64,000 nt of DNA from Enoplolaimus lenunculus (Eukaryota; Nematoda; Enoplea; Enoplida; Thoracostomopsidae). Of the stretch, positions 12,562-21,300 are shown piece after piece. Made by a program: the position numbers and the translations under genes. The DNA lies in assembly GCA_030248215.1 (NCBI GenBank), contig JASANG010001324.1, positions 1 through 64,000 on the forward strand. Reading direction: 5' to 3'. The notes beneath the pieces were generated by a model. It was given only the letters and a program-made list of their open reading frames with translations. It did no database searches and had not been told where the DNA came from. How positions within the stretch are numbered: the stretch's first letter is position 1; the number at the start of each line of letters is the position of its first letter.

Positions 12562-15090
12562 ATATGATACATATATTGTGGAGTATTTTTTCATTCAGTT
12601 TTGTTTATTTAGTGTCACTATTCATGGTTTCGGCAGTCTTTACTTTTTGGTGCGAGTAAATTAAACCTGGTTTTTGCTGTCGGACTATTTAAATACCAGC
12701 CACCATGTGCTTTGGAGACACTTTCTTGAAAAGGGATATTCGTATATATACACGGCTTTGGGTTACCGCATTTACTTCTGTAGTGATTATTTTTTGGTGT
12801 GGGATTGTGTAAATAAATGGTAAAGTATAATAAATCACGACCTGTTTCAAGATATATGGGTCTATGCTAGTTGTAGTGGTCGGCCCACTGAGAGACTGGG
12901 AACTCGTACACTTAAATACCTGTAGGGGTCGGCCCATTGAGAGACTAGAAAGTAGTAGACTTAGAGGATTTGGTTGCTTAGGCTTAAGGTTTTTGCGTTA
13001 CACTACATATCTATATATTAAAGCTGGAAAGCCTCACATGCGTATTTTGGGCAAGTTTCCAGCATTTACTTTGTTTGCAATAATTTCTTAAGAAATACGT
13101 ATATATACGTGATTGTTGTATGAAAAGAAAATTTGCAAAGAAATTTTTGTACTTTCGCTAATTTTTGCGGATTGCGCAAAGCTGGCAGACTAGTATTATT
13201 TGTAGCAAAAGTTTTTTAACGGAATTTGATAAGGTGGAAAAAATTTTCAGCCGGATTTGATGCAAGCGAAACCTGTAAAATGTCGATCTGGCAAATTAAG
13301 TTACGGTCACCTGTTATTACGCTGGAGTATTTGTTTATTTGTTTGTTTGGATTTCATGCGTAAGATCCCTCGCTCCCAAAATTCCTCTAATGGACAGTCT
13401 TCCCCATGGTTTTTTATCTGTGTTTAGTAGCCATGGAAAGCGCTGATGGGATAAGTTGTGATTTTTGGCCTGTGTTAAAGTAAAAGTTCTAAATTTCCAA
13501 GTTAGCAAATTAGGGAAGTTCTTTCTTGTGATCTTGTTCAATATCGCTCCGAAAATTGATCTCATGGAAAATCTCACCCCTGTCCACGAGATCCGTTTGT
13601 TTGTTTGTTTGTTTGTTTGTTTGTTTGTTTGTTTGTTTGTTCCTTTTCTCAGTTAAGTTTGACTGGTTATTTCGTTTCACTTTTTGTGTTAAGTGTATTT
13701 TTCGACTTTATATATAAGGTCACGGTAATGTGGCGAAATCAGTGTAATACGCAGAAATCATTGTGTTGTTGAAAATGAGGGAAAAATAATGAAATGAAAT
13801 AAAAATTACGAAATTTATCCAAAATCTTAAAAACTTCGCTGCATCTGTCGGTTTTTCTATATTATTTTTGACAAACCGACGAGCAAATACACGCGTCTAT
13901 TGTGTTGACAGTAAAATAACACTTTTAAAGCTTTTATATTTCAATATCCGTTTCCCGTTTCCGTTATTTTTACAATGTTTACACCCTGGTAAACGGATGT
14001 TTTGTCGTCGACCTCGAGTGGTGAAAAACCGGTACCGGTAAAATTGCTGGCCCGGGCACAGTTCTATTTTCGTTTTGGTTTGGCTTGTTTGTTTGGTTGC
14101 TTGATGTTTGTTTGTATGTTTGCTTGTTTGCTTGTTTGCTTGTTTGTTTGCTTGTTTGCTTGTTTGCTTGTTTGCTTGTTTGCTTGTTTGTTTGTTTGTT
14201 TGTTAGTTTGTTTGTTAGTTTGTTTGAGTGTTGTTTTAGTTATTTTTGCCAGAAGTGTGAGTCTCGGTTTTTTGATTCTTGGAAATTTTGCGTGATAAAC
14301 AAAATTTCTCTGTGAAACTGTAAATTTTCGCAGTTACGTACGCGATAATTACCAGCAGATATTCTGAAAAAAGACAAAAAAGACTAATAAAAACACAAAA
14401 AAGTACAAAAAAGCATTAGAAATAATTGATTTTGAAACTTTTAATATTTTTTTCGGTGATTTCCAAAAATTGACCCAGACTGAGACTTTTCTTGACTGGT
14501 CGCGGTTGGCAGGTGTCGGGTTTTTAGCCGAGACCGGCCATCCCTGATTTTTGGATATTGCTACACCGGTGGTATATTAGTAACTGGGCCGGTGTGTACT
14601 AAGGACTTGTCAGGTCCCAAGTCCCATTCAGGGTCATGAATATAAAACCATCGTACTCTCTAAAAACTTAAACTTAAATTATAGCTTAACTAAACTTGAG
14701 TATCAGTTTAAGTAAAACTTAAATGGCTGGACGGACCGAAGGAAAATGCTCATGATAGGCTCTGTATGGCGTACTGTATATATTAACTTAGGATTATCCG
14801 GTGGGACATTATGGGTTTTTTTTTCGTTTTAGAATCCAGTTCCAAAAGCGGCGTGCGTTCTCGGTAAAGTGCCATGGGTCGAACTGGCGTTGATTTTGCC
14901 AACGGAAGCGCCGCTCAGCCCGTATCATGACCCGCTAGAGTCAGCATCGACGGTGTGTGGCGTTGGTGGTATTCCAAGGCGGCTGGGTGTAACACCATTG
15001 GCATCAAGCGCAACACCGCTGGGAACGGTTTCCAGTGAGTCGAAGATGGTGATTGGCGGACGATCTGCGACTCCAGACCGTAAGTTGTAG
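812..15090 (+). CDS. BLTP3: Bridge-like lipid transfer protein BLTP3 (UHRF1BP1/SHIP164 family), 5'-partial, ten exons
   Basis: Exons: 812-978, 5193-5397, 6266-6373, 7352-7453, 8003-8214, 8585-8726, 8958-9064, 9817-9885, 10399-11754 and 14833-15090 (15079 if spliced onward). Every junction is AG/GT and reading phase is kept throughout, about 908 codons. Recalled human BLTP3 blocks appear in the same order: LxLILDDxLWV (exon 1), HxDLHICDD (exon 2), GAxQLSxxxLxxDxYPYHxAG (exons 3-4), LFLPxxMSxxxxExxEYYY (exon 6), xxWxDxxG and NHYQYLxLM-like DHYQYLALM (exon 9), VELALIL (exon 10). Known family members are rod-like proteins that carry phospholipids between membranes and act on endosomes; that role is inferred here from homology. 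The chorein N-terminus (roughly 200 residues) lies outside the window. The frame ends in TAG at 15088-15090, while vertebrate proteins continue with several hundred residues including a coiled coil, so either the protein is short or 3' exons were not recognised. BLTP1/Tweek and VPS13 were considered and fit less well. Confidence 0.87.
1587..1970 (+). mobile_element. hAT-like MITE, CCGGAA family (copy 2)
   Basis: 384 bp in the BLTP3 intron, flanked by perfect 8-bp duplication GTATATGT (1579-1586, 1971-1978). The interior is nearly identical to copies at 26 and 46751, so they transposed fairly recently. The right end is slightly decayed (GTTCACCCTG). Confidence 0.87.
1971..3391. other. BLTP3 intron, no gene recognised
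   Basis: Plain AT-rich intron with a TA-rich microsatellite near 3115-3165. No exon with conserved phase was found. Confidence 0.5.
3392..3769 (+). mobile_element. hAT-like MITE, CCGGAATCGG subfamily
   Basis: Ends CAGGGTGCAAAGCGG / CCGGTTGCACCCTG with imperfect duplication AGTAGTAT / AGTAATTT. The interior differs from the main family (GGAATCGGAA words) and is shared with 19401-19824 and the remnants at about 27660-28060 and 32185-32580. Confidence 0.75.
3770..5192. other. BLTP3 intron with a CCGGGG-flanked repeat
   Basis: Between about 4439 and 4741 two GC-rich stretches (GCCGGGGTCGGACCGGGGC and its rough inverse) bracket AT-rich DNA, suggesting an eroded inverted-repeat element related to the CCGG families. 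Nothing else is recognised. Confidence 0.4.
5193..5397 (+). CDS. BLTP3: BLTP3 exon b
   Basis: Acceptor ACATTTTAG, donor GTAAGT, phase 0 in and 1 out. A low-complexity Thr/Gly/Ser/Pro linker leads into RFDIVETSYHFYAGHIDLHICDD, which parallels human FDVKETSHHLVISHLDLHICDD (written from memory). Confidence 0.87.
5885..6010. repeat. Foldback repeat with CTGGGCTATAAC arms
   Basis: CTGGGCTATAAC and GTTATAGCCCAG lie about 15 bp apart as inverted arms, followed by a further GGGCTATAGCATATTTTGTG. The latter segment recurs near 31380-31440, marking a dispersed element. Confidence 0.6.
6266..6373 (+). CDS. BLTP3: BLTP3 exon c
   Basis: Acceptor TTTGTCGCAG, donor GTACGT, phase 1 in and out. It encodes NGAIQLSIRRLACDIYPYHL, the conserved beta-strand segment just before the HxAG motif. 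Confidence 0.87.
6687..7025 (+). mobile_element. hAT-like MITE, CCGGAA family (diverged copy)
   Basis: 339 bp in a BLTP3 intron. The left end is CAGAGTGCCACAGGAATTCC and the right end CCAGTTGCACCCTG, flanked by perfect 8-bp duplication GTGACCAT (6679-6686, 7026-7033). Confidence 0.82.
7352..7453 (+). CDS. BLTP3: BLTP3 exon d
   Basis: Acceptor TTTTGTTTCAG, donor GTACGT, phase 1 in and out. It continues the YPYHLAG block with SRSYWVMYKD and a lysine-rich helix, matching the WMYFSD region of the family. Confidence 0.85.
8003..8214 (+). CDS. BLTP3: BLTP3 exon e
   Basis: Acceptor AAATTTTCAG, donor GTAAGT, phase 1 in and 0 out. It encodes WPRLISSCIVISIEDLTVH, matching the family's LMSSSVVVRLADFNIY strand, followed by a His/Gln/Ser-rich disordered insert made of CAT and CAA codons. 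Confidence 0.85.
8280..8360 (+). repeat. Possible tRNA-like (SINE) remnant
   Basis: GAGTTCGAGCCCC at about 8312 fits a Pol III B box, but no convincing A box or cloverleaf surrounds it. A decayed SINE or chance match. Confidence 0.25.
8585..8726 (+). CDS. BLTP3: BLTP3 exon f
   Basis: Acceptor TTATTTAG, donor GTAAAC, phase 0 in and 1 out. It carries ESLFLPEDMSVLHVEMAEYY, one of the clearest family matches (human LYLPQEMSAVYIEFTEYYY from memory). Confidence 0.88.
8958..9064 (+). CDS. BLTP3: BLTP3 exon g
   Basis: Acceptor TGTTTTAG, donor GTAATA, phase 1 in and 0 out. It encodes the strand-helix segment PVRVFVDAKTIRWCNYIYL, matching LQFTVDERSILWLNQFLLDL of human BLTP3. Confidence 0.86.
9600..9740. 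repeat. CCGGAA-family remnant
   Basis: Several GGAACCGG/AAACCGG words in a BLTP3 intron, without intact ends. Confidence 0.4.
9817..9885 (+). CDS. BLTP3: BLTP3 exon h (69-nt exon)
   Basis: Acceptor ATACTTTCAG, donor GTGATG, phase 0 in and out. HADIRIEAMMPK matches VDVRVDGLMLKF in the human protein. It is too short to stand out as an ORF and is supported by phase and homology. Confidence 0.82.
10160..10265. repeat. GGCC/CTTAGG-family remnant
   Basis: CTAAGCCTACGCTTAGG words followed by CATGGGCC, as in the intact copies further right. It lies just before the large BLTP3 exon. Confidence 0.4.
10399..11754 (+). CDS. BLTP3: BLTP3 exon i (1.36-kb large exon)
   Basis: Acceptor GAGTTTCAG, donor GTACGA, phase 0 in and out, 452 codons. 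It opens with IIVPCPSYP, completing the strand begun in exon h. A Ser/Thr/Pro-rich disordered stretch follows, then LCELLDELGRLELFKK, DIWTLELRPVWIDFVGNR with a PFVLDVTFTVWALINP strand, a second disordered part with an Asn run, and YVVFRADSGVKVALDHYQYLALM. The order matches the vertebrate protein. Confidence 0.88.
12146..12313. mobile_element. Inverted-repeat element with TATTCTCAAATGTG ends
   Basis: The left arm CATATTCTTAAATGTGCATAG and the right arm ending CACATTTGAGAATACG fold back on each other, each followed by CACCTATC. Related copies lie at about 25670-25880, 28300-28390, 39297-39510 and 47131-47343. The superfamily is not assigned. Confidence 0.6.
12425..12560. repeat. (TA)n microsatellite
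   Basis: About 130 bp of nearly pure TA with short interruptions in the large BLTP3 intron (11755-14832). Confidence 0.9.
13592..13641. repeat. (TTTG)n microsatellite
   Basis: About twelve TTTG units. The rest of 12561-14070 shows only scattered repeat remnants, including a CCGTTTCCG trace near 13945. Confidence 0.85.
14070..14230. repeat. TGTTTGCT/TGTTTGTT tandem array
   Basis: Eight-base tandem units. The Cys/Leu/Val-rich frames across it arise from the repeat and are not genes. Confidence 0.85.
14833..15090 (+). CDS. BLTP3: BLTP3 exon j, apparently terminal
   Basis: Acceptor TTTTCGTTTTAG, phase 0. It encodes WVELALILPTEAPLSP, which matches the SAELALLLHP strand of vertebrate BLTP3, then a Ser/Thr/Pro-rich tail. 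Two endings are possible: a perfect donor GTAAGT at 15080 (phase 1), or read-through to TAG at 15088-15090 giving ...PDRKL. No downstream exon with family similarity was recognised before the convergent neighbour, so the stop reading is given, with the donor as a serious alternative. Confidence 0.7.
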   Translation, partial: NPVPKAACVLGKVPWVELALILPTEAPLSPYHDPLESASTVCGVGGIPRRLGVTPLASSATPLGTVSSESKMVIGGRSATPDRKL

Positions 15091-16716
15091 CATTGATCGT
15101 TGTCAATGGATTTCCAGGATCGGGATTTTGGTACAAGGTTTTTGATTCGGTTTCAGTTTGCAGCGTAAGAACCCTATTAGAAATTTTGATAGAATGTAAC
15201 CATCAATCTACTTGCGTAGCTGAAAAAGGGCTAATGCAGGTTTGACCTGTTCAGGGCAGGGATCGACCAGATATCCGGTTTCGGTTTAATTTCCGGTAAA
15301 ATCCGATATCCGTATCCGGTTCCGGTATCCGGTATAAACCTATATGATACCGGATATTTGTGGTTGTGGTTTTAAATATCATAAAACTATTTTTTGCACG
15401 TCAAAATACTAGATATTTTGAAGCGACTGTAATTCCGAGCAATTCATATGAATGGACACTGATATGGAATGAAAAATCCGAACCAAAAATTGATCTTTAC
15501 ATATTTTTGCACTACTCAAATCCTTCCAACAGTGTACAAATTTAGATCCTATATCCGGTTAACATCCGGCTACCGCTCCGATGCAAAATTCACTATCCGG
15601 TTCATGTCAAACTGATTTCCTGCCCAGCTTGATGGCTGCATTTGTGTTTGATCGTTGCGCGTTTTCCCACACAATTACGCTTAGACTTAGGCATAAGAAA
15701 CGGTTTATGTTTGACTAAGACTTTGCCTGACTTTTTGTCTAAGCCTAAATTCGGAACGAAAGCATACAAAAGATTCAGTGTTACTTGATGTAGCTTTTGC
15801 AGCTGCGTAGTCCGCGCAAATACGTACTTAATAGCAAACTCTCGGAGATTATAATACGTAAGGGGTTTATAAGCGGTCAGCTTTGACACAACTGAGTTGT
15901 AATTATTTTCAATTGCCCGTTGAACTTTGACCGGTGAATTACAACGCGATTGGTCCTGAAGGAACGTGTCGCCGGATGTCTTAAGCGCAAGCCTGAGCTT
16001 GAGCCTAATCCGATACCTGAGCCTAAGTTTATTCCTAAATCGAAGCCTAAGCCTGATGGACTTGCAAATTGGCGACTGGACGAGTTTGCGGATTGCAAGT
16101 TGTAGGTTGAGTAGTCCGCAGGACAAAGTGGGATATATGTACCTTAGTAATAATACCGAATGTCGTTTTTATCGACGTTCGTTGTGTTTGAAACGTACGG
16201 AACGGACAATGAATGCAAAATTGCATATCTGATGCAGGGTGCAACCGGAATTGCGGTTCTGGTTCCGGCATTGTTTCACGTTCCGGTTCCGGTTCCAGTA
16301 ATTTGTAATTCTGGCTGCACCCTGATCTGACGGTGTCTGAGAACAAATGAACACAGAATAATTAATATGAATTAATGTTTAATTGAAGTCGCTGAAATAG
16401 TAGTAATAAAAGTCTTAAAACAAGAATGTCAGCTGAATGTAATCATTTCTTTGTGTTTGACTGCCTTTGGATCTGTAATTTGTAGGCTTGTAGATGGTAT
16501 TTTTTTGAATGCTTACTTATTTGTTTACGTTTCAAACAGGATCCGTTGGATGACGTGGACAATGTTACGGGTATATTTGGTATTTGTGGGTATTTGTGCT
16601 TTCATTAACTGGAATACACATTTAGGAGTACGATTGTACTTTAGATTTAGGCTGAAGCTATGTTTATCTTGCGGGATAAAGTCGTATTTATGAATTAGTT
16701 CGGCTTCAGTTCACCG
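15091..16716. other. Convergent intergenic region between BLTP3 and secreted LRR gene
   Basis: It contains a CCGGTATCC-rich element (about 15255-15605), CTTAGGC-type words (15680-15750, 15980-16060) and the short MITE at 16235-16324. A possible exon (GATCCGTTGG onwards at 16541, after TTTCAAACAG) reads DPLDDVDNVT but does not fit the phase left by the last BLTP3 exon. No AATAAA was found close to either stop. Confidence 0.5.
16235..16324 (+). mobile_element. 90-bp minimal hAT-like MITE
   Basis: Both ends of the CCGGAA family (CAGGGTGCAACCGG ... GGCTGCACCCTG) remain with almost no interior, flanked by ATCTGATG / ATCTGACG. Internal deletion left only the termini. Confidence 0.82.
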
Positions 16717-16843
16717 TTATATTGCATTCCAAAAGTTTGCAAGCTGTGGAGATCGAGTTATTGAGCGAGGAACAGATTTAAGCTGATTAATATTGTCAGA
16801 TTTGATTTGTTTGTTTTTGTTCAGTGTATTCGATCGTTGTTTG

Positions 16844-16904
<61 letters not shown>

Positions 16905-18006
16905 GGTGTTGTTGTTGTTGTTGGTGTTGTTGTTGTTGTTGGTGTTGTTGTTGTTGGCGGTGGTGGTCTTGTTGTTTGTTTCGTTGCGCCGTCTGTAAGC
17001 GACCGATCTTGGATTGGCGAATAGGTTGATTTGAATGAGCATTAATCGAAGCGCTTCGTATGCGTTCGGCAATTTGTGTGATGATGTTTTGAAATGCGGT
17101 TTGAGGCAGTTGCGCTGGAACTCGACTATTTGTCGATGCGAGCGAAATGATTGGCTGAAACGCGTTTAATCTGGCGACAAGTGGGATTTGAGTTACTGTA
17201 GCAGTTGAGAATGCTCGGAGTATAGTAGCTGGCGCAAGACGGTGTAGGCCAGTTCTTGGCAACAACGGAAGTTGCAGTGCTGGTGCTGCTGTGGTTGTTG
17301 TTGTTGTTGCAGCGATTATTTCAAGTCCGTTGGTAGCGAGAAACAATTTGAGGGCTTCTTGAAATTCGTGGGTCGACAGCAACGCGGACGCATGCGATTT
17401 TGGAATTGGATTGTATCCAGAGTTGTCAGGTGGATGGAAGATTCCTGGGTCGGGTTGACTCCAGGTGCTGTTAGCAGTTGAGGCAACTGAGCGCTCAGCA
17501 TTTCCGATCTGGTTGCGCAGTTCAGGGTTGGTATGGTTTGTATTTATTCCGTTGAGATGTGACGAATGCTGGGTGTCAGTTGCAGGCAGCTGGGTTTCAG
17601 TGACTTCGAGCTTCTCTAAGCGTTTGAAGTTTCCAGTTGAACGGTTTTCGACGCGAATACGAGTGTTGTTGGTGACATTGAGCAAGTCTTCCTGGGACAT
17701 TTGGTCTTTTGTAGGCGATTCCTTGGGTTCACTGCTGTTGACGTGTGGGTTGGAAGTTGCGTGTTGGCTGCGGCGGTCGTTGCGGTTGAACTTGCGTCGA
17801 GGTAATTTGAAGTCTTCTTCGAATCGAACGAGTTGTTTTTCGATTTGGTGGTGTTGTTCTTGTTGTTGGAGTTGTTGTTGGAGTTGTTCCTGCTGCTGTT
17901 GTTGTCGTCGTTGGAGTTGTTGTTGTTGTTGTTGTGGTTGTTGTTGTGGTCGTTGTTGTTGTTGTCGCTGTTGCTGAAGTTGTTGTTGGAGTTGTTGTTG
18001 TTGGAG

Positions 18007-18041
<35 letters not shown>

Positions 18042-18376
18042 GGAGTTGTTGTTGTTGTTGTTGTGGTTGTTGTTGTGGTCGTTGTTGTTGTTGTCGCTGT
18101 TGCTGAAGTTGTTGTTGGAGTTGTTGTTTTTCCAGTTGCTGATGTGACGCTTGTTCAATTTCGGCTCTCACCCGTTCACGAACTCGAACTTCGTACGCGA
18201 TAATCTGTCGCAGTTGCGTTAGTGTGTCCAGCTCTTGAGAATTTAACTGCAACCGGGCTGATTGCGTCGACACTGGCGTTTGGTTAATATTTGGGATGAG
18301 TTGAAGTTGTGGTTGTCGACCGGTCGATAGCGATGGTTGAGGCGTTCGGCATATTGGTCGAGCGATTGGTTTCAGT
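16717..18376 (-). CDS. Secreted LRR gene exon 9: Gln-rich C-terminal tail
   Basis: Acceptor GCATTCTAG, phase 2 in, stop at 16717-16719, 553 codons. It could alternatively be an independent ORF from the ATG at 18387, but the phase-2 entry makes a clean join to exon 8. Contents: a Pro/Arg/Gln lead, a long charged helix (RVRERVRAEIEQ), a poly-Gln region of over 100 residues holding a 43-residue tandem duplication (129-bp offset), a Ser/Asn/Thr-rich middle, an Ala/Leu-rich segment and a second pure Gln run. Nearly all Gln codons are CAA, so the opposite strand shows long spurious Cys, Leu and Val frames. Confidence 0.8.
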
Positions 18377-21300
18377 CTAGAATGCATAGCTTTTATGTAG
18401 TAAACAATGCAACTTCCGCAATATCATGCGTCGTGGAGTATATTTATGAGAGCAAGAGCGTATAATACAAGAGTGTACAACACTTGGTGTTTCACATGGT
18501 ACAATTTGTACCACCGGGTGTTGCGTTTTTGGCGGCCAACCCCCCGTTGTTTAGAAGGGGTCGTTGTCACATGCAATAACCCTAAATTGAACTGTAAGCG
18601 GAGCAATTTTGTTGCCGGATACATAAAGTGTCATTGTTCGCATAGCTTGTACCCCACCCTAAATGAAGTGGGGACCCCACCCTAACAGAAGTGGGGACCC
18701 CACCCTAAATGAAGTGGGGTCGGTCAAAAACGCAACGCGTGCCGGGTACATTCTTTTCTACACAAAATCTACCCAGTTGTATACTCTTGTTAAAGTATGC
18801 ATCATCCACTCTTGATGATAGTGATGGATACTGAAGCTGTTTGTGTATTTGGATCACGCTTTAGGATACTGTTTGATCCATTTACGATTTTGACTAGGAC
18901 GAAACGATGTTGTAACAAGGCAAACTTTTAAGTCATTTAGTGTGTATTTTAGCTACAAAGAATATAAAATAATTTAAAGTTGAATTTGTCAAGCCAGTTT
19001 GATCAGCTTAAAGTTATTTTTGGCTTTTGATTTTCAACGTAAGGCCAGTTTTGAATGCTTTGGCGAAAACACAAATCGTACTTTGTATATGGTTTGTTGT
19101 GTAAAATGTAGCTTCAAAATGGCTAACTTGGGCCGGCATAATTCAGTTTCGGTGCGTAGAAATGACGATTCTGAACAGAGTCCTCGGGTTTTGTTGAGTT
19201 TTCGCCGTCGTGGCAGGCGTCGTGCTCCAGTGTTGACTTTGTAGCGTAGAGTGCAAACTGCTGGATTGCCTGTAACAATTGTGTTCGCAGGTTTTTAAGC
19301 GTAAGCCTAAGCCTAAGCCTAAGCTTAATCAGTAATAGCTATGTCACCTAAGCTGAGTTTCTAAAATGGTTCGATGGAGATTGTAGAGTTATCAAACCTC
19401 CAGGATGCAATCGGAATTCCGATTCCGGTTAGAATTCCGATTCAAAACGAGGTCCCATTTTGATTCCGATCCGATTGCACAATGAATCGGAATCGGAATT
19501 TCCACACTTTTATTTTTTTAGGCCTAATTGTTCTGATATGTTTATAAAAATTCGGCATAATTTATGCATTAAGTTGTTTTCGATAAGTTAACTTATCAAT
19601 AATTGAGGAGTGTAGTTTAGCTTTACAGAGCCAAAAATAATTGCCAGTGTTCATGCGACGTTTTTGAGAATTATTGTCAGCCAACAGAACAGACACCCTA
19701 AATCAATATTATACTTGTTAATACAAATTATCCGTATGACCACAAAATTTGTAGTTTCGATTGCGATTCCGGTAAAAATTTGCTGTTCCGATTCCTGTAT
19801 AATCCAGTTCCGGTTTGCACCCTGCAAAGCTCTTTAGTACAGAAGGCTTCCGTGTTATGGCATTGGCTCGTAATCGGCACTTATTTGTTTTGGTCTAAAA
19901 AGTGAAATGCATACGTATTTACGTAAGTAAATATAACTTTTGTTTCTGACAGGTATTTCGCATAATTTGTAACCATTCACAAATAATTTCCCACGGGTCA
20001 TATTTCAGGGGGGAAGGGAGGATGCTGTTGAGTCGCCTTTGGCTTTTCTTGGCTGACAACTCTGGCTGGCCCGAGCCGGTGTTTAAACGCGTTTTTAACC
20101 TGATATAATGGTTGTGCGGCCGGGCAAAGCTGCGTTGAAAACGTCCAAAACACCAACGTGATTATTGGACAAATCCAGGGTTGACAGATTCGGCATGTCG
20201 TAGAATGTCAGGTTGTCGATTTTTGATATGCTGTTGCTACTAAGATTGAGTTGAGTCAGTTGGTTGAGAACCTAAAGATACGTGGCTGTTGTATAGCGTT
20301 TACCGGTTAAGGGTTGTTTTAGGATTAGGTTTAGGTTTACCGAAACGTTTGCCTAAGCCTAAATTTATTTCTAAGCATGTACGCCTGAGCATTGTCTTTA
20401 AATGTGGAGGAAAACTGTAGGACGGTGTCGTACATGACTACATTTGAATGTTTGAAAAATTCTATTTTTAAGGCCACGAGGTAATTACTAAAACAAAAAA
20501 TGTTAAAATTTGACAAGTTATGTACGTACTATTCCACGCGGCTTGCAGAGCTGAGTGAAATGGTGTAATTTGTTTTGCAATAAGACGATTGGTTAACGAA
20601 TTATGATCAAACAACTGATTTGACGCCGACGCCAATCGTTGGCATAGCGCTAAATCAGTTATTTGACAATAACTCGTTACAATCGTCTGAGTACAATAAA
20701 ATTATCACCATAGACGCTGATCCGCAAGCTACATCGAATGAAATATAATTTGTCAAACTTTTTAACGAAAATTTTTTTTTGGGTCTCTAGGGGGAACTCG
20801 GGGCCTTAAAACATCGAATTTTTCAAAAATTTAAATTTAGGCGCAGAATGATCAGGCGACGTCATGAAAAGCTCAAATATGCAAAAAAATTTAAATCGAA
20901 CGATTTTTGGGTAAACCCGGCCTGGAGGGGTAACGGTAATGACCAGCCAATTTCAGAGTGTATATGTGCCTGGTTAATATACCAATCTGTACCAGAGTGT
21001 TCTGCGAACTCGCGTGTAATGTTTGTTATTTATATATGTTTATACAATAGTTTCTAGGCCACATATCCGAAATCCGCGCAAATAACTGATATAAGCATTG
21101 GTTGTTATCAAACTTAACAGAACTACAGACAAATTCGCCGTATAATTATTACAAATATGTACGTAATGTCGGTGAGAAATAATGAAAAATTACGATTCCG
21201 TTTTCGATTAAACCTGCAATCGGGATCGGAACCGGAACTGAATTTGAATTTAAAGTTGAATCTTAACTTAAAATGATGGGTTGAATCACTGAAGCTCACT

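Noticed and set aside
16793-18203. Long + strand frames rich in Cys, Leu or Val
   Set aside because: They are the complement of the CAA repeats in the minus-strand Gln-rich exon, which has good splice phase and a varied non-repeat sequence.
18376-18387. Independent gene starting at the ATG at 18387 for the Gln-rich protein
   Set aside because: The CTAG acceptor just inside gives an exact phase-2 join to the LRRCT exon; the independent-start reading remains a lesser alternative.
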